Origin: Alphaproteobacteria bacterium
Lineage (GTDB): Bacteria; Pseudomonadota; Alphaproteobacteria; Rhodobacterales; Rhodobacteraceae
Direction: 5' to 3'
Assembly: GCA_030433335.1 (NCBI GenBank)
Contig: JAUILL010000036.1
Span: 1 to 34,054, forward strand
DNA: 34,054 bases
Shown: one piece after another, positions 25,112 to 32,482 of the stretch
Layout: every line of letters begins with the position of its first letter
Numbering within the stretch: position 1 is the first letter of the stretch
Position numbers and translations under genes: made by a program
The notes under the pieces: generated by a model
The model's input: the letters and a program-made list of their open reading frames with translations, nothing else
The model's database searches: none
Told to the model about the DNA's origin: nothing

Positions 25112-26878
25112 TTAGTTGGCGGACGCCATCTGCTTGGGCAGTTTGAATGTCCAGACCATGCCACCCTGGTTCAGGTAGTTGACCTTCTTGGCCACTTCAC
25201 CACCCCAGAGCGGAACCGCGCCACCCCAGCCGGAGACGACCGAAACGTACTGCTCGCCTTCCATTTCCCAGGTGACAGGCTGGCCCACGATGCCCGAGCC
25301 GGTCTGGAACGACCACAGCTCTTCGCCGGTCGCGTCATCCAGAGCGATGAACTTGCCTTCGGGGGTACCAAAGAACACCAGACCGCCAGCGGTGGTCATC
25401 ACGCCGCCCCAGAGGGGTGCGTCGTTCTTGTATTCCCAGACCCATTCGCCGGTGTCGGGGTCGATCGCCTTGAGCGAGCCGATGTGGTCTTCGTAGTTCG
25501 GCTTGATGGTGAAGCCCGAACCCAAGTATGCCGCGCCTTTCTTGTAGGTCACAGGCTCGTTCCAGATGTCCATGCCCCACTCGTTCGAGGGAACGTAGAA
25601 GTTGCCGGTGTTCTGGCTGAACGCCATGGGCATCCAGTTCTTGCCACCCAGGAACGAGGGCGACGAGAAGACGACTTCGCCTTTGCCACCGTCAGCCGCG
25701 TTCGCGGGGTTGCCGGGGCGGTTGGGTTCGTTAAAGATCGGACGACCGGTCTCGTCGATGCCGTTTGCCCAAGTGATGTCCTTGACGAAGGGCGCTGCCG
25801 AAACAAAGGCACCGTCTTCGCGGTTCAGAACATAGAAGTAGCCGTTACGGTCAGCAGTTGCGAAACGCTTGTTGCCTTCGCGGTCGGTGTAGGCGACGAC
25901 TTCATTCACACCGTCATAGTCCCAGCCTTCGCGGGGGGTGGTCTGGAAGTGCCACTTGATGTCGCCGGTCTTGGGGTCGATGCCGACGCGGCTTGCTGCA
26001 TACAGGTTGTCGCCCGAGTTGTCGTCGGTGGGCTCGCCTGCGCCGCGCAGCCAGCTGTTCCAGGGGGCGGGGTTACCTGCGCCAAAGACCAGAGTGTCGG
26101 TCTCGATGTCATAGGAACCACCCAGCCAGGTCGCGCCGCCGCCGGTTTTCCACAGATCGCCGGGCCAGGTCGCGTTCAGGGTGCCGGTCATGGTCGATTC
26201 TTCGCCATTCAGGGTGCCCATGTGGCCTTCGATCATCGGACGGGTCCAGACGATGTCACCGGTGTCCGCGTTGCGGGCCTGAACCTCGCCAACGATACCG
26301 AATTCACCACCCGAGTTGCCGGTCACAACCAGACCGTCAACGATCAGCGGTGCTGCGGTGTAACTGTAGCCAGCCTTGTAGTCGGCGATCTTGTCACGCC
26401 AGACAACGTCGCCAGTCTTCAGGTCCAGCGCAACGATGCGTGCGTCCAGAGTACCAAAGAAGATTTTGTCGCCGTAGATCGCCGCACCGCGGTTGATCAC
26501 GTCACAGCAGGGCAGGATGCCTTCGGGCAGGCGGGCGTCGTACTGCCACAGCTCTTCGCCGGTCTTCACGTCGATCGCGTAGAGACGCGAATACGAACCG
26601 GTCACATACATGATGCCGTCATAGATCAGCGGCTGGGTCTCTTGACCGCGCTGCTTCTCGCCGCCCATGGAGAAAGCCCATGCCGGAACGAGGTTCTTGA
26701 CGTTATCTTTGTTCAGGGTTTCCAGCGGCGAGTAACGCTGAAGGTCGCGGCCCATGCCGTTGGTCACAACGTTCGATGTGTCCATGCGGTCGTTGGCCAG
26801 CATCTCCTCGGTGACTTGCGCATGCGCGGCGGTCATAGCCAGCGCGCTCACCGACATTGCGGCTAGAAGTTTCTTCAT
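25112..26878 (-). CDS. exaF: PQQ-dependent alcohol dehydrogenase, lanthanide-type (ExaF/PedH-like)
   Basis: A 588-aa periplasmic quinoprotein with a signal peptide (AHA at 18-20) and an eight-bladed propeller carrying several tryptophan-docking repeats. It oxidises primary alcohols, passing electrons from PQQ to a cytochrome c. Visible active-site parts are the adjacent-Cys disulfide (Cys124-Cys125 in [10 protein letters not shown]), metal ligands Glu192 and Asn269, Trp251 under PQQ, and catalytic Asp320. Asp322 (the DYD motif) is the extra acid that marks lanthanide-dependent enzymes (XoxF, ExaF, PedH) and is absent from Ca-type ExaA and MxaF. Similarity to ExaA-type enzymes around [21 protein letters not shown] favours ExaF/PedH over XoxF. 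No PQQ synthesis genes are in the window. Confidence 0.93.
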   Translation of the reverse strand: MKKLLAAMSVSALAMTAAHAQVTEEMLANDRMDTSNVVTNGMGRDLQRYSPLETLNKDNVKNLVPAWAFSMGGEKQRGQETQPLIYDGIMYVTGSYSRLYAIDVKTGEELWQYDARLPEGILPCCDVINRGAAIYGDKIFFGTLDARIVALDLKTGDVVWRDKIADYKAGYSYTAAPLIVDGLVVTGNSGGEFGIVGEVQARNADTGDIVWTRPMIEGHMGTLNGEESTMTGTLNATWPGDLWKTGGGATWLGGSYDIETDTLVFGAGNPAPWNSWLRGAGEPTDDNSGDNLYAASRVGIDPKTGDIKWHFQTTPREGWDYDGVNEVVAYTDREGNKRFATADRNGYFYVLNREDGAFVSAAPFVKDITWANGIDETGRPIFNEPNRPGNPANAADGGKGEVVFSSPSFLGGKNWMPMAFSQNTGNFYVPSNEWGMDIWNEPVTYKKGAAYLGSGFTIKPNYEDHIGSLKAIDPDTGEWVWEYKNDAPLWGGVMTTAGGLVFFGTPEGKFIALDDATGEELWSFQTGSGIVGQPVTWEMEGEQYVSVVSGWGGAVPLWGGEVAKKVNYLNQGGMVWTFKLPKQMASAN

Positions 26879-27106
26879 TATGTCCTCCCTAGACGGTCAG
26901 TTCAGCTCCTTGAACAGGAATGGCGGAGCTGTCCCGAACATCAGTATACGGACGCGCGGTTTGATAGGTATCCGGCCTTAGTCTTACGACCCCTAGAGAC
27001 TTGACACTGTTCGGAGGATACCAGTTCACGCGTTCGTGAGTCGTCAGAGCGCTAGGGAGGATGCGGGGTCGAACCAAAACGTCCGGCCCCGATTTCGCGC
27101 TTGGGT
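26879..27106 (-). promoter_or_regulatory. Upstream region of the quinoprotein dehydrogenase gene
   Basis: 228 bp between the dehydrogenase start and the cytochrome c stop. A GGGAGGA ribosome site sits just upstream of the start codon. In coding orientation AAGGCCGGATACC (26979-26967) resembles AAGGTCTAATACC before the pedF-like gene (10 of 13). TAGTCTTA at 26979-26986 (plus strand) resembles the TAGTCGTA octamers of the other gaps. Candidate regulator sites; unproven. Confidence 0.4.
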
Positions 27107-27526
27107 TTATTTCGAGATCGCGGTGTTGTCCTGCGTGGTGATCGACGTCAGGTAGGCCAGAATGAAATCCTGGACGGTCCGGTCCTCGATACCCACATGG
27201 CGCATCTTGGTGCCGGGCATGAAACCGTCATTATCTTCCATCCACGCGCGCAGGGCGGCAGGCGTCCAGACGATCCCCGAAGCCTCGAGTGCGGTAGAAT
27301 AATCGTAATCCTGATAGCTTCCTGCAGCGCGGCCCACGATATTTTCGAGCGGAGGACCGTAAGAGTCGTGGTCGGCATCGGGTGAATGGCAGCGGCGGCA
27401 CTCGGCCTGAAACAGGGTTTCGCCTGCGGTGATCTTGACCTCTTCGAACGTGCTCTCTGCGGCGACGACAGGGGCAGCAGACAGGCCGATGACAGCGGCG
27501 CTAACAATGGAACAGATACGTTGCAT
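27107..27526 (-). CDS. Class I c-type cytochrome, periplasmic
   Basis: A 139-aa exported monohaem cytochrome with a signal peptide of about 23 residues. Haem attachment is at CRRCH (Cys43, Cys46, His47). Met108 in GTKMRHVG (or Met103) is the likely sixth ligand. The YGPPLENIVGRAAGSYQDY and TPAALRAWMED segments fit mitochondrial-type/c550-like cytochromes. It lies upstream of, and on the same strand as, the quinoprotein dehydrogenase, so it is a candidate electron acceptor or relay to the terminal oxidase. Its promoter is in the divergent gap 27527-27687. Confidence 0.92.
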   Translation of the reverse strand: MQRICSIVSAAVIGLSAAPVVAAESTFEEVKITAGETLFQAECRRCHSPDADHDSYGPPLENIVGRAAGSYQDYDYSTALEASGIVWTPAALRAWMEDNDGFMPGTKMRHVGIEDRTVQDFILAYLTSITTQDNTAISK

Positions 27527-27687
27527 TTTTCCCTCCTTGGGTTGTGCGCCCCAAGGCTAGAAGTCTGCTGTTAGCCGTGGTTTGATACAGGTCAACGGAA
27601 GTATGGGGGATACCTCGTCCTTTAGTCGTAATTGCTCGGGACAACTTACTTGCTAGCCTTGCGCCAATTGTCAGGGAGGACATCACG
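27527..27687. promoter_or_regulatory. Divergent promoter region, cytochrome c / binding-protein gene
   Basis: 161 bp drive the cytochrome c (minus) and the binding-protein operon (plus). It contains GGGGGATACC (27605-27614) and TAGTCGTA (27623-27630), the latter identical to an octamer in the regulator promoter. Ribosome sites are clear on both sides (AGGGAGGA before 27688). Confidence 0.45.
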
Positions 27688-28662
27688 ATGACTTTTGCAA
27701 AGGCGCTGAGCACCGCCTGCGCTGCACTGATTCTAGGTGCAGGCGCGGCGATGGCCGAGACCCCCGTCGTACGCGCGGCGGTGCTGGAGTTCGGCACGGT
27801 GAACTGGGAACTGGACACGATCAAACACTACGGCATGGACACCGAGAACGGATATGAGCTGTCCGTTCAAGGCGTTGCGGGCGGATCTGCGGCGCAAGTC
27901 GCGTTTCAGGGCGGCGAGGCTGATGTGATCGTTTCTGACTGGCTCTGGGTCGCACGCCAGCGTGCAGACGGTCATGACTATGTGTTCGTCCCGTATTCGA
28001 AAGCCGTGGGCGGCGTTATGGTGGCGGGCGACAGCCCCGCACAGACCCTTCAGGACCTCAAAGGCCAGAAGATCGGAATCGCCGGTGGACCCTTGGACAA
28101 AAGCTGGCTGATTCTGCAGGCCTATGCCCAGCAGGAATACGGAATGGATCTGGCAGCCGAGACCGAGCAGGTCTTTGGCGCGCCTCCGCTGGTTTTCAAA
28201 ACTGCGTTGCAGGGCGAGACCCAGGGCGCCATCAACTTCTGGCATTTCATGGCCAAGATGGAAGCGGCGGGCATGCGCCAACTGGTCTCGGTTTCGGACG
28301 CTGCTCTGGCGCTGGGCCTTGATCCGGAAACGCCTCTGCTTGGGTACGTTTTCAAGGGCGAGATGCTGCGCGATCACCCCGAGATTTTAGAGGGCTTTGC
28401 CGCGTCGTCGCGATCGGCCAAGAACCTGCTGGCCGAAGATGCCGCCGCATGGGAGCGTCTGCGCGACCGCATGAATGTCAAGAATGACACGCAGTTTGAC
28501 GCACTGGTGGCGGGCTATCGCGCTGGCATCCCCGCCGAGGGTGCAGTGGATGAAGCCGCTGCCGCCAAGATGCTTGCTCTGATGGCCGAGCTTGGCGGCT
28601 CTGACCTGATCGGCAATGCCACCACGCTGCCCGAAGGCGTGTTCGTCCAGCCCGGCAGCTAA
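27688..28662 (+). CDS. NitT/TauT-type ABC substrate-binding protein
   Basis: A 324-aa periplasmic protein with a signal peptide (about 1-23) and an NMT1/SsuA-like fold: AVLEFGTVNWELDTIKHYG, GGEADVIVSDWLWVARQRA, LKGQKIGIAGGPLDKSW and the two-lobe pattern. Such proteins bind sulfonates, nitrate, thiamine precursors or other small organics; the ligand is unknown. It lies inside the PQQ-alcohol oxidation island and starts from a divergent promoter shared with the cytochrome c. The ATPase gene follows after 10 nt, but no permease gene does. Either the partner permease is elsewhere or the pair has another role. Confidence 0.88.
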   Translation: MTFAKALSTACAALILGAGAAMAETPVVRAAVLEFGTVNWELDTIKHYGMDTENGYELSVQGVAGGSAAQVAFQGGEADVIVSDWLWVARQRADGHDYVFVPYSKAVGGVMVAGDSPAQTLQDLKGQKIGIAGGPLDKSWLILQAYAQQEYGMDLAAETEQVFGAPPLVFKTALQGETQGAINFWHFMAKMEAAGMRQLVSVSDAALALGLDPETPLLGYVFKGEMLRDHPEILEGFAASSRSAKNLLAEDAAAWERLRDRMNVKNDTQFDALVAGYRAGIPAEGAVDEAAAAKMLALMAELGGSDLIGNATTLPEGVFVQPGS

Positions 28663-28672
28663 GGCGTAGGTC

Positions 28673-29326
28673 ATGGGACTCAGGCTCGTGGCATCGAACG
28701 GTGAATTCAGGCAGGAGGCTGAGAAGCCTCCTGTTCTGTCCGTTGAGCTGGACGGCATGGCCTATGGCAGTCGTCCGGTGCTGGGAGAGTTGTCGCTGAA
28801 ATTGGGCGCGGGCGAAACGCTCGCGCTGACCGGTCCGTCGGGGATAGGAAAATCCACTCTGGTCCGCATCATCGCGGGCCTCGAGACCCGTTATCGCGGC
28901 GAGGTCGTGCGCCCTGAACAGATTGGGATGGTCTTTCAAGAGCCGACATTGATGCCTTGGCGCAGCAATCGCGAGAACCTGACCCTGACGACTGGCGTCT
29001 CTGACGCAGGTGCCGACAAGGCTTTGGAAGAGGTCGGGCTAGATGGGCGCGGTTCGGAATTTCCCCGCCAGCTCTCTCTGGGTCAACAGCGCCGCTTGGC
29101 GCTGGCGCGTGCGTTCTCTGGTGCGCCGGCCTTACTGTTGCTCGACGAACCCTTTGTGTCGCTTGATCCGAGCTTGGCGGCAGAAATGATGTCGCTGTTC
29201 GAAGACCTTCGGAAACGCCGCGACATCGCAACCTTGATTGTCACTCATTCGGCCGAAGAGGCGACACGCCTCGCGGATCGCATCCTCCGGCTCGAGGGGA
29301 ACCCCGCGCGGATCGCACGAGGCTAA
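28673..29326 (+). CDS. ABC transporter ATP-binding protein (NitT/TauT type)
   Basis: A 217-aa cytoplasmic ATPase with Walker A GPSGIGKST (residues 54-62), a Q-loop in VFQEPTLMPW, a divergent signature LSLGQQRRLALARA in place of LSGGQ, Walker B LLLLDEPF and the switch His in VTHSAEEA. It is the natural partner of the binding protein 10 nt upstream. The gene ends 6 nt before the stop of a convergent Sel1 gene, so no permease can follow. Confidence 0.92.
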   Translation: MGLRLVASNGEFRQEAEKPPVLSVELDGMAYGSRPVLGELSLKLGAGETLALTGPSGIGKSTLVRIIAGLETRYRGEVVRPEQIGMVFQEPTLMPWRSNRENLTLTTGVSDAGADKALEEVGLDGRGSEFPRQLSLGQQRRLALARAFSGAPALLLLDEPFVSLDPSLAAEMMSLFEDLRKRRDIATLIVTHSAEEATRLADRILRLEGNPARIARG

Positions 29327-29332
29327 GCTGAT

Positions 29333-29875
29333 TTAGAACAGCGGCGCGTAGCGCCAATTGTCCGCATCGGGCGTGACCTCGTCCAGATCGTAGTCAGCCC
29401 CTTGCAGTCGGCGCGCGACGGGCAGGCCGTCTTTGGCTGCTTCATCCACATACTGACGACCAAGCTCTGCGTTCTGGGTGATCCCATGCCCGCGCATCAG
29501 GTTGATGCCGTGGTTGAACTTGCCCACCGGATCGCCAAGCTCTGCCGCGCGCTGGTCCCACTGTGCGGCGGCGTCGGGATTGTACTCGCCGCCAAAGCCG
29601 TTGTTCTCCATGTAGCTCATCCAGGTCATGGCGGCGGTGTATCCCGCCTCGGCGCAGGCTTCGAAGATTTTGCGGGCGGTGTCGTGGTCGCCGGACTTGG
29701 TCATCAGATAACCAGAGGCGCAGACCATCATGTCCACTTTGCCCTCTTCGGCTTTCCTCAGGTTGTTCTGCCACGTCAGCTCTTCGGGGTTGAGCGTGCC
29801 ATCCTCGGGGCCGTATTCGGCGGCGGTTGCAGGGGCCGCAAAAACGGCGGCGATCAGGGCCAAAGTCAAACGCAT
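29333..29875 (-). CDS. Exported Sel1-repeat protein
   Basis: A 180-aa protein with a signal peptide (about 1-18) and two to three Sel1-like alpha-alpha repeats: DTARKIFEACAEAGYTAAMTWMS, AAAQWDQRAAELGDPVGKFNHG and ELGRQYVDEAAKDGLPVARR, quoted in part. Sel1 proteins are scaffolds; no enzymatic role is implied. The ATG at 29875 has GGGAGGA just upstream and starts the signal peptide; a longer reading from 29923 adds a leader without support. It follows the PedC-like permease on the same strand after 66 nt and is probably in that operon. Confidence 0.8.
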   Translation of the reverse strand: MRLTLALIAAVFAAPATAAEYGPEDGTLNPEELTWQNNLRKAEEGKVDMMVCASGYLMTKSGDHDTARKIFEACAEAGYTAAMTWMSYMENNGFGGEYNPDAAAQWDQRAAELGDPVGKFNHGINLMRGHGITQNAELGRQYVDEAAKDGLPVARRLQGADYDLDEVTPDADNWRYAPLF

Positions 29876-29941
29876 AAAAAATCCTCCCGCGCTGTTCCTA
29901 GCACAGGAGGCCATATTTTTCACGGTCGCTATGGTCGTAGA

Positions 29942-30733
29942 TCAGCCCTTGCGGCGGGTCATGCCCCGTTCGGGGTCGTAGCCCCATATCGCCAGAAGCA
30001 TGAATGCGACCAGCGCGAGGACCGTCCAGAGCAGCGCCATTGGCTCTAGCCGCAGGTAGAGTGCAAAGCGGATCAGTTCGACCGCGTGGGTAAAGGGGTT
30101 CATCGCGCAGATGTCCCGCAGGAGCGGGGAACTTTCGGCCATTTTCCACAGCGGGTAGAGCGCCGAAGACAGGAAGAACATCGGGAAGATCACGAAGTTC
30201 ATCACGCCTGCAAAGTTCTCGAGCTGTTTGATAAAGCTGGAGAGTGCGAGGCCTAAAGCACCCAGCATCAATCCCGCGATCAGCAAGGCGGGCAGGGCAG
30301 CGACATAGCCCCACGGTTCGACCGTGATATCGAATAGTGCTGCGACGGCAAGGAATGTGTAGACCTGCAGGATAGAGATCGCCGTGGACCCGCAGAGCTT
30401 GGAAAACAGCAGCCACCAGCGCGGTAAGGGCGCGGTCAGCAGCAGCCGCATCGATCCCATTTCGCGGTCATATACCAGCGACAGGCTGCTCTGCATTCCG
30501 TTGAACAGCAGGATCATCCCGCAGAGACCGGGGACGATGTAGGTCTCGTAGGTGATGTAGGTTTGGTAGGGCGGGATGATCGACAGACCTAATGCGGCGC
30601 GGAAACCGGCCGCGAACACCAATAGCCACATCAGCGGACGCACCATGGCGGCGATGAAGCGTTCACGCTGGTGGACAAAGCGCAGGGCCTCGCGTTTGAC
30701 GATGGCGCTCAGGGCGGTGAGGTAGATGTTCAT
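29942..30733 (-). CDS. pedC: ABC-2 type permease, PQQ-alcohol system (PedC-like)
   Basis: A 263-aa inner-membrane protein with about six hydrophobic segments and ABC-2 permease features: FVHQRERFIAAMVRPLMWLLVF, YETYIVPGLCGMILLFNGMQSS, REMGSMRLLLTAPLPRWW, and the NFVIFPMFFLSSALYPL region. Homologous permeases occur in the ped/exa clusters of Pseudomonas and are annotated as alcohol ABC transporter permeases; what they move is not established. The ATG at 30733 overlaps the ATPase stop by 4 nt. A longer reading to 30883 would run into the ATPase gene. Confidence 0.9.
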   Translation of the reverse strand: MNIYLTALSAIVKREALRFVHQRERFIAAMVRPLMWLLVFAAGFRAALGLSIIPPYQTYITYETYIVPGLCGMILLFNGMQSSLSLVYDREMGSMRLLLTAPLPRWWLLFSKLCGSTAISILQVYTFLAVAALFDITVEPWGYVAALPALLIAGLMLGALGLALSSFIKQLENFAGVMNFVIFPMFFLSSALYPLWKMAESSPLLRDICAMNPFTHAVELIRFALYLRLEPMALLWTVLALVAFMLLAIWGYDPERGMTRRKG

Positions 30734-31452
30734 GCCTGCGCTCCGGTCAGGGACAGGAAATAGTCGGACAGGTCGGCGCCTCCGCGCAGATCGCCTGCGT
30801 GTCCGTCCGCCAGCTTTTCCCCTTGGTGGATGACGATCAGGCGGTCGGGATCGTGGACCTCGTCCGTCAGGTGCGTGGCCCACAGGACGGTCAGCCCATC
30901 CTCGGCACAGAGTTGGTGCACGTGGTCGGTGATGCTGCGGCGGGCGGCGGCATCAAGGCCCACGGTCGGCTCGTCCAGCAGCAGCACATCCGGTTTATGG
31001 ATCAGGGCGCGGGCGATCTCGGTGCGGCGACGGTGGCCCCCGTTCAGGGCGCGGGCCTTTTCCCCGGCGCGTTCACGCATATTCAGGCGGTCAAGCGCGG
31101 CATCAATCCTCGTAGCGGCATCGCGACCGGATAGCCCATGCAGGCTGGCGAAATAAGACAGGTTTTGGCGGACGCTCAGGTCCAGATCGAGCGTCTGGTT
31201 CTGGAACACCACCCCCATGCGGGCAAGCGCCGCGCGCGGCTGCGCTTTTAGATCATGACCCGCGATCTCGATCCGCCCCTCGGAGGTGGTGAAAAGCCGC
31301 GTCAGCAAGCCGTACAAGGTAGATTTCCCTGCGCCGTTTGGTCCGAGCAGTGCGCCGAACGCGCCAGCCTCTAAGGTAAAGGACACGCCCTTCAACGCCT
31401 CTTTGGCGCCATAGCGATAGCGCAGATTATCGACCTGCAAGCCTACGGTCAT
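30730..31452 (-). CDS. ABC ATP-binding protein, PQQ-alcohol dehydrogenase system
   Basis: A 240-aa export-type ABC ATPase with Walker A GPNGAGKST, a VFQNQTLD Q-loop, signature NGGHRRRTEIARAL in place of LSGGQ, Walker B DVLLLDEPT and the H-loop in WATHLTDE. The NGGHRRR signature is, as I recall, typical of the ATPase found with PQQ-dependent alcohol dehydrogenases. The ATG at 31452 has GGAGG 10 nt upstream. It is the first gene of the ATPase-permease-Sel1 operon, divergent from the pedF-like gene. Confidence 0.92.
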   Translation of the reverse strand: MTVGLQVDNLRYRYGAKEALKGVSFTLEAGAFGALLGPNGAGKSTLYGLLTRLFTTSEGRIEIAGHDLKAQPRAALARMGVVFQNQTLDLDLSVRQNLSYFASLHGLSGRDAATRIDAALDRLNMRERAGEKARALNGGHRRRTEIARALIHKPDVLLLDEPTVGLDAAARRSITDHVHQLCAEDGLTVLWATHLTDEVHDPDRLIVIHQGEKLADGHAGDLRGGADLSDYFLSLTGAQA

Positions 31453-31782
31453 GCGGTGCTGTCCTCCCCCTGATGTGCGGCGGACCGGCAAAGCCAAAGA
31501 CCCGATTGGTTTCTGTGCCTTGCGCCTCGCGCCGGATCAGATTGCACGCAAAGGCGCAGCGCGGGCAAGGGGATCGTGCAGCCTGAAGACTGCCACAAAG
31601 GTCGGAATCAGTGTGTAGGCCGATAGCAAAAAGGCTGGGGCGGGCACCCTCTACGACCAAGGTCCAACGCCTATACCCGTTAGATAGTCGCGTCCCCCAA
31701 CCAAGGTCTAATACCGCTCTGCGACCCTGCATTTATAACAAAACAAAAAGACGCGAACACGGCACCACGGAGGAGACCCCCA
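31453..31782. promoter_or_regulatory. Divergent regulatory region, ABC exporter operon / pedF-like gene
   Basis: 330 bp without a gene. It holds two near-identical direct repeats, CCAAGGTCCAA at 31657-31667 and CCAAGGTCTAA at 31701-31711, 44 nt apart (about four helical turns). A weaker AAGGTC lies at 31598. The second repeat extends into AAGGTCTAATACCGC (31703-31717), matching the regulator promoter at 14 of 15 positions. TAGTCGCG lies at 31685-31692. The pedF-like ribosome site is GGAGGAG near 31769-31776. Candidate binding region for the LuxR-type regulator. Confidence 0.5.
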
Positions 31783-32481
31783 ATGCCCAAGACAATTTCG
31801 ACCCTCGCCCTTGGTGGCGCGGCGCTGGCCCTGACCGCGACACTCGCGCTGGCTCATGGCGATGTGACCCCCCAAGCCGTCAACACCGAAGGCCTGCCGG
31901 CTGTGGGTGAAGAGTGGCTGAGCGAAAACCCCTACCGCGAGGACGCTGCGGGCAAAGAAGTCTGGGAAAAGGCGATCGCGATTGGCGACTCTGGCTACAA
32001 CCAGAACTGTGCGCGCTGCCACGGTCTGGGTGTGGTCTCAGGAGGTCTGGCCCCCGACCTGCGTTTCCTTGAGGCCGAGGAATACGGTGACGAATGGTAC
32101 GTCGAGCGTTTCCAGTTCGGTTACACCCAGAACGGCATCACCAAGATGCCCGCGTTCGGTGAACTGCTGGGCCAAGAAGCCGCTTGGGCGATCCGGACCT
32201 ACATCGAAACCCGTCCCGATCAGGACCAGATCGACGAGCTGACCCCCGAGCTGCTGGCCATCCGTGACAAGCTGGCAGCCATGGCCGAAGGCGGCGAGGG
32301 CGATGCAGACGCGATCCACGACGAGCTGGCAGAAATCGCTGGCGGCATCGAGACCCTATCGGGCGCGCCTGTCGCAGACAGCGTAGCCAGCCGCGCGGCG
32401 CACATTCTCGAAAAGGGTGGAGACAATGCCTTCCACAAGGCCGCCGAGACCCTGACCATCGGCCTGTCGTCGGCACACTAA
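31783..32481 (+). CDS. pedF: Cytochrome c550 (PedF-like) with C-terminal extension
   Basis: A 232-aa exported monohaem cytochrome with a signal peptide ending at LAHA|HG-type cleavage near residue 24. The mature N-terminus HGDVTPQAV, EEWLSENPYR and GYNQNCARCHGLGVVSGGLAPDLR match PedF, the electron acceptor of PQQ ethanol dehydrogenase. Haem attaches at Cys76, Cys79 and His80; Met122 is the probable axial ligand. Beyond residue 140 there is an extension of about 90 residues, acidic and helical, without haem motifs and not expected in PedF. The binding-protein gene follows after 1 nt. Regulation by the repeats upstream is likely. Confidence 0.9.
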   Translation: MPKTISTLALGGAALALTATLALAHGDVTPQAVNTEGLPAVGEEWLSENPYREDAAGKEVWEKAIAIGDSGYNQNCARCHGLGVVSGGLAPDLRFLEAEEYGDEWYVERFQFGYTQNGITKMPAFGELLGQEAAWAIRTYIETRPDQDQIDELTPELLAIRDKLAAMAEGGEGDADAIHDELAEIAGGIETLSGAPVADSVASRAAHILEKGGDNAFHKAAETLTIGLSSAH

Positions 32482-32482
32482 G

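Noticed and set aside
24482..26866. Very long open frame on the plus strand opposite the quinoprotein dehydrogenase
   Set aside because: It mirrors the dehydrogenase and regulator genes, whose families are certain; long antisense frames are usual in such high-GC genes.
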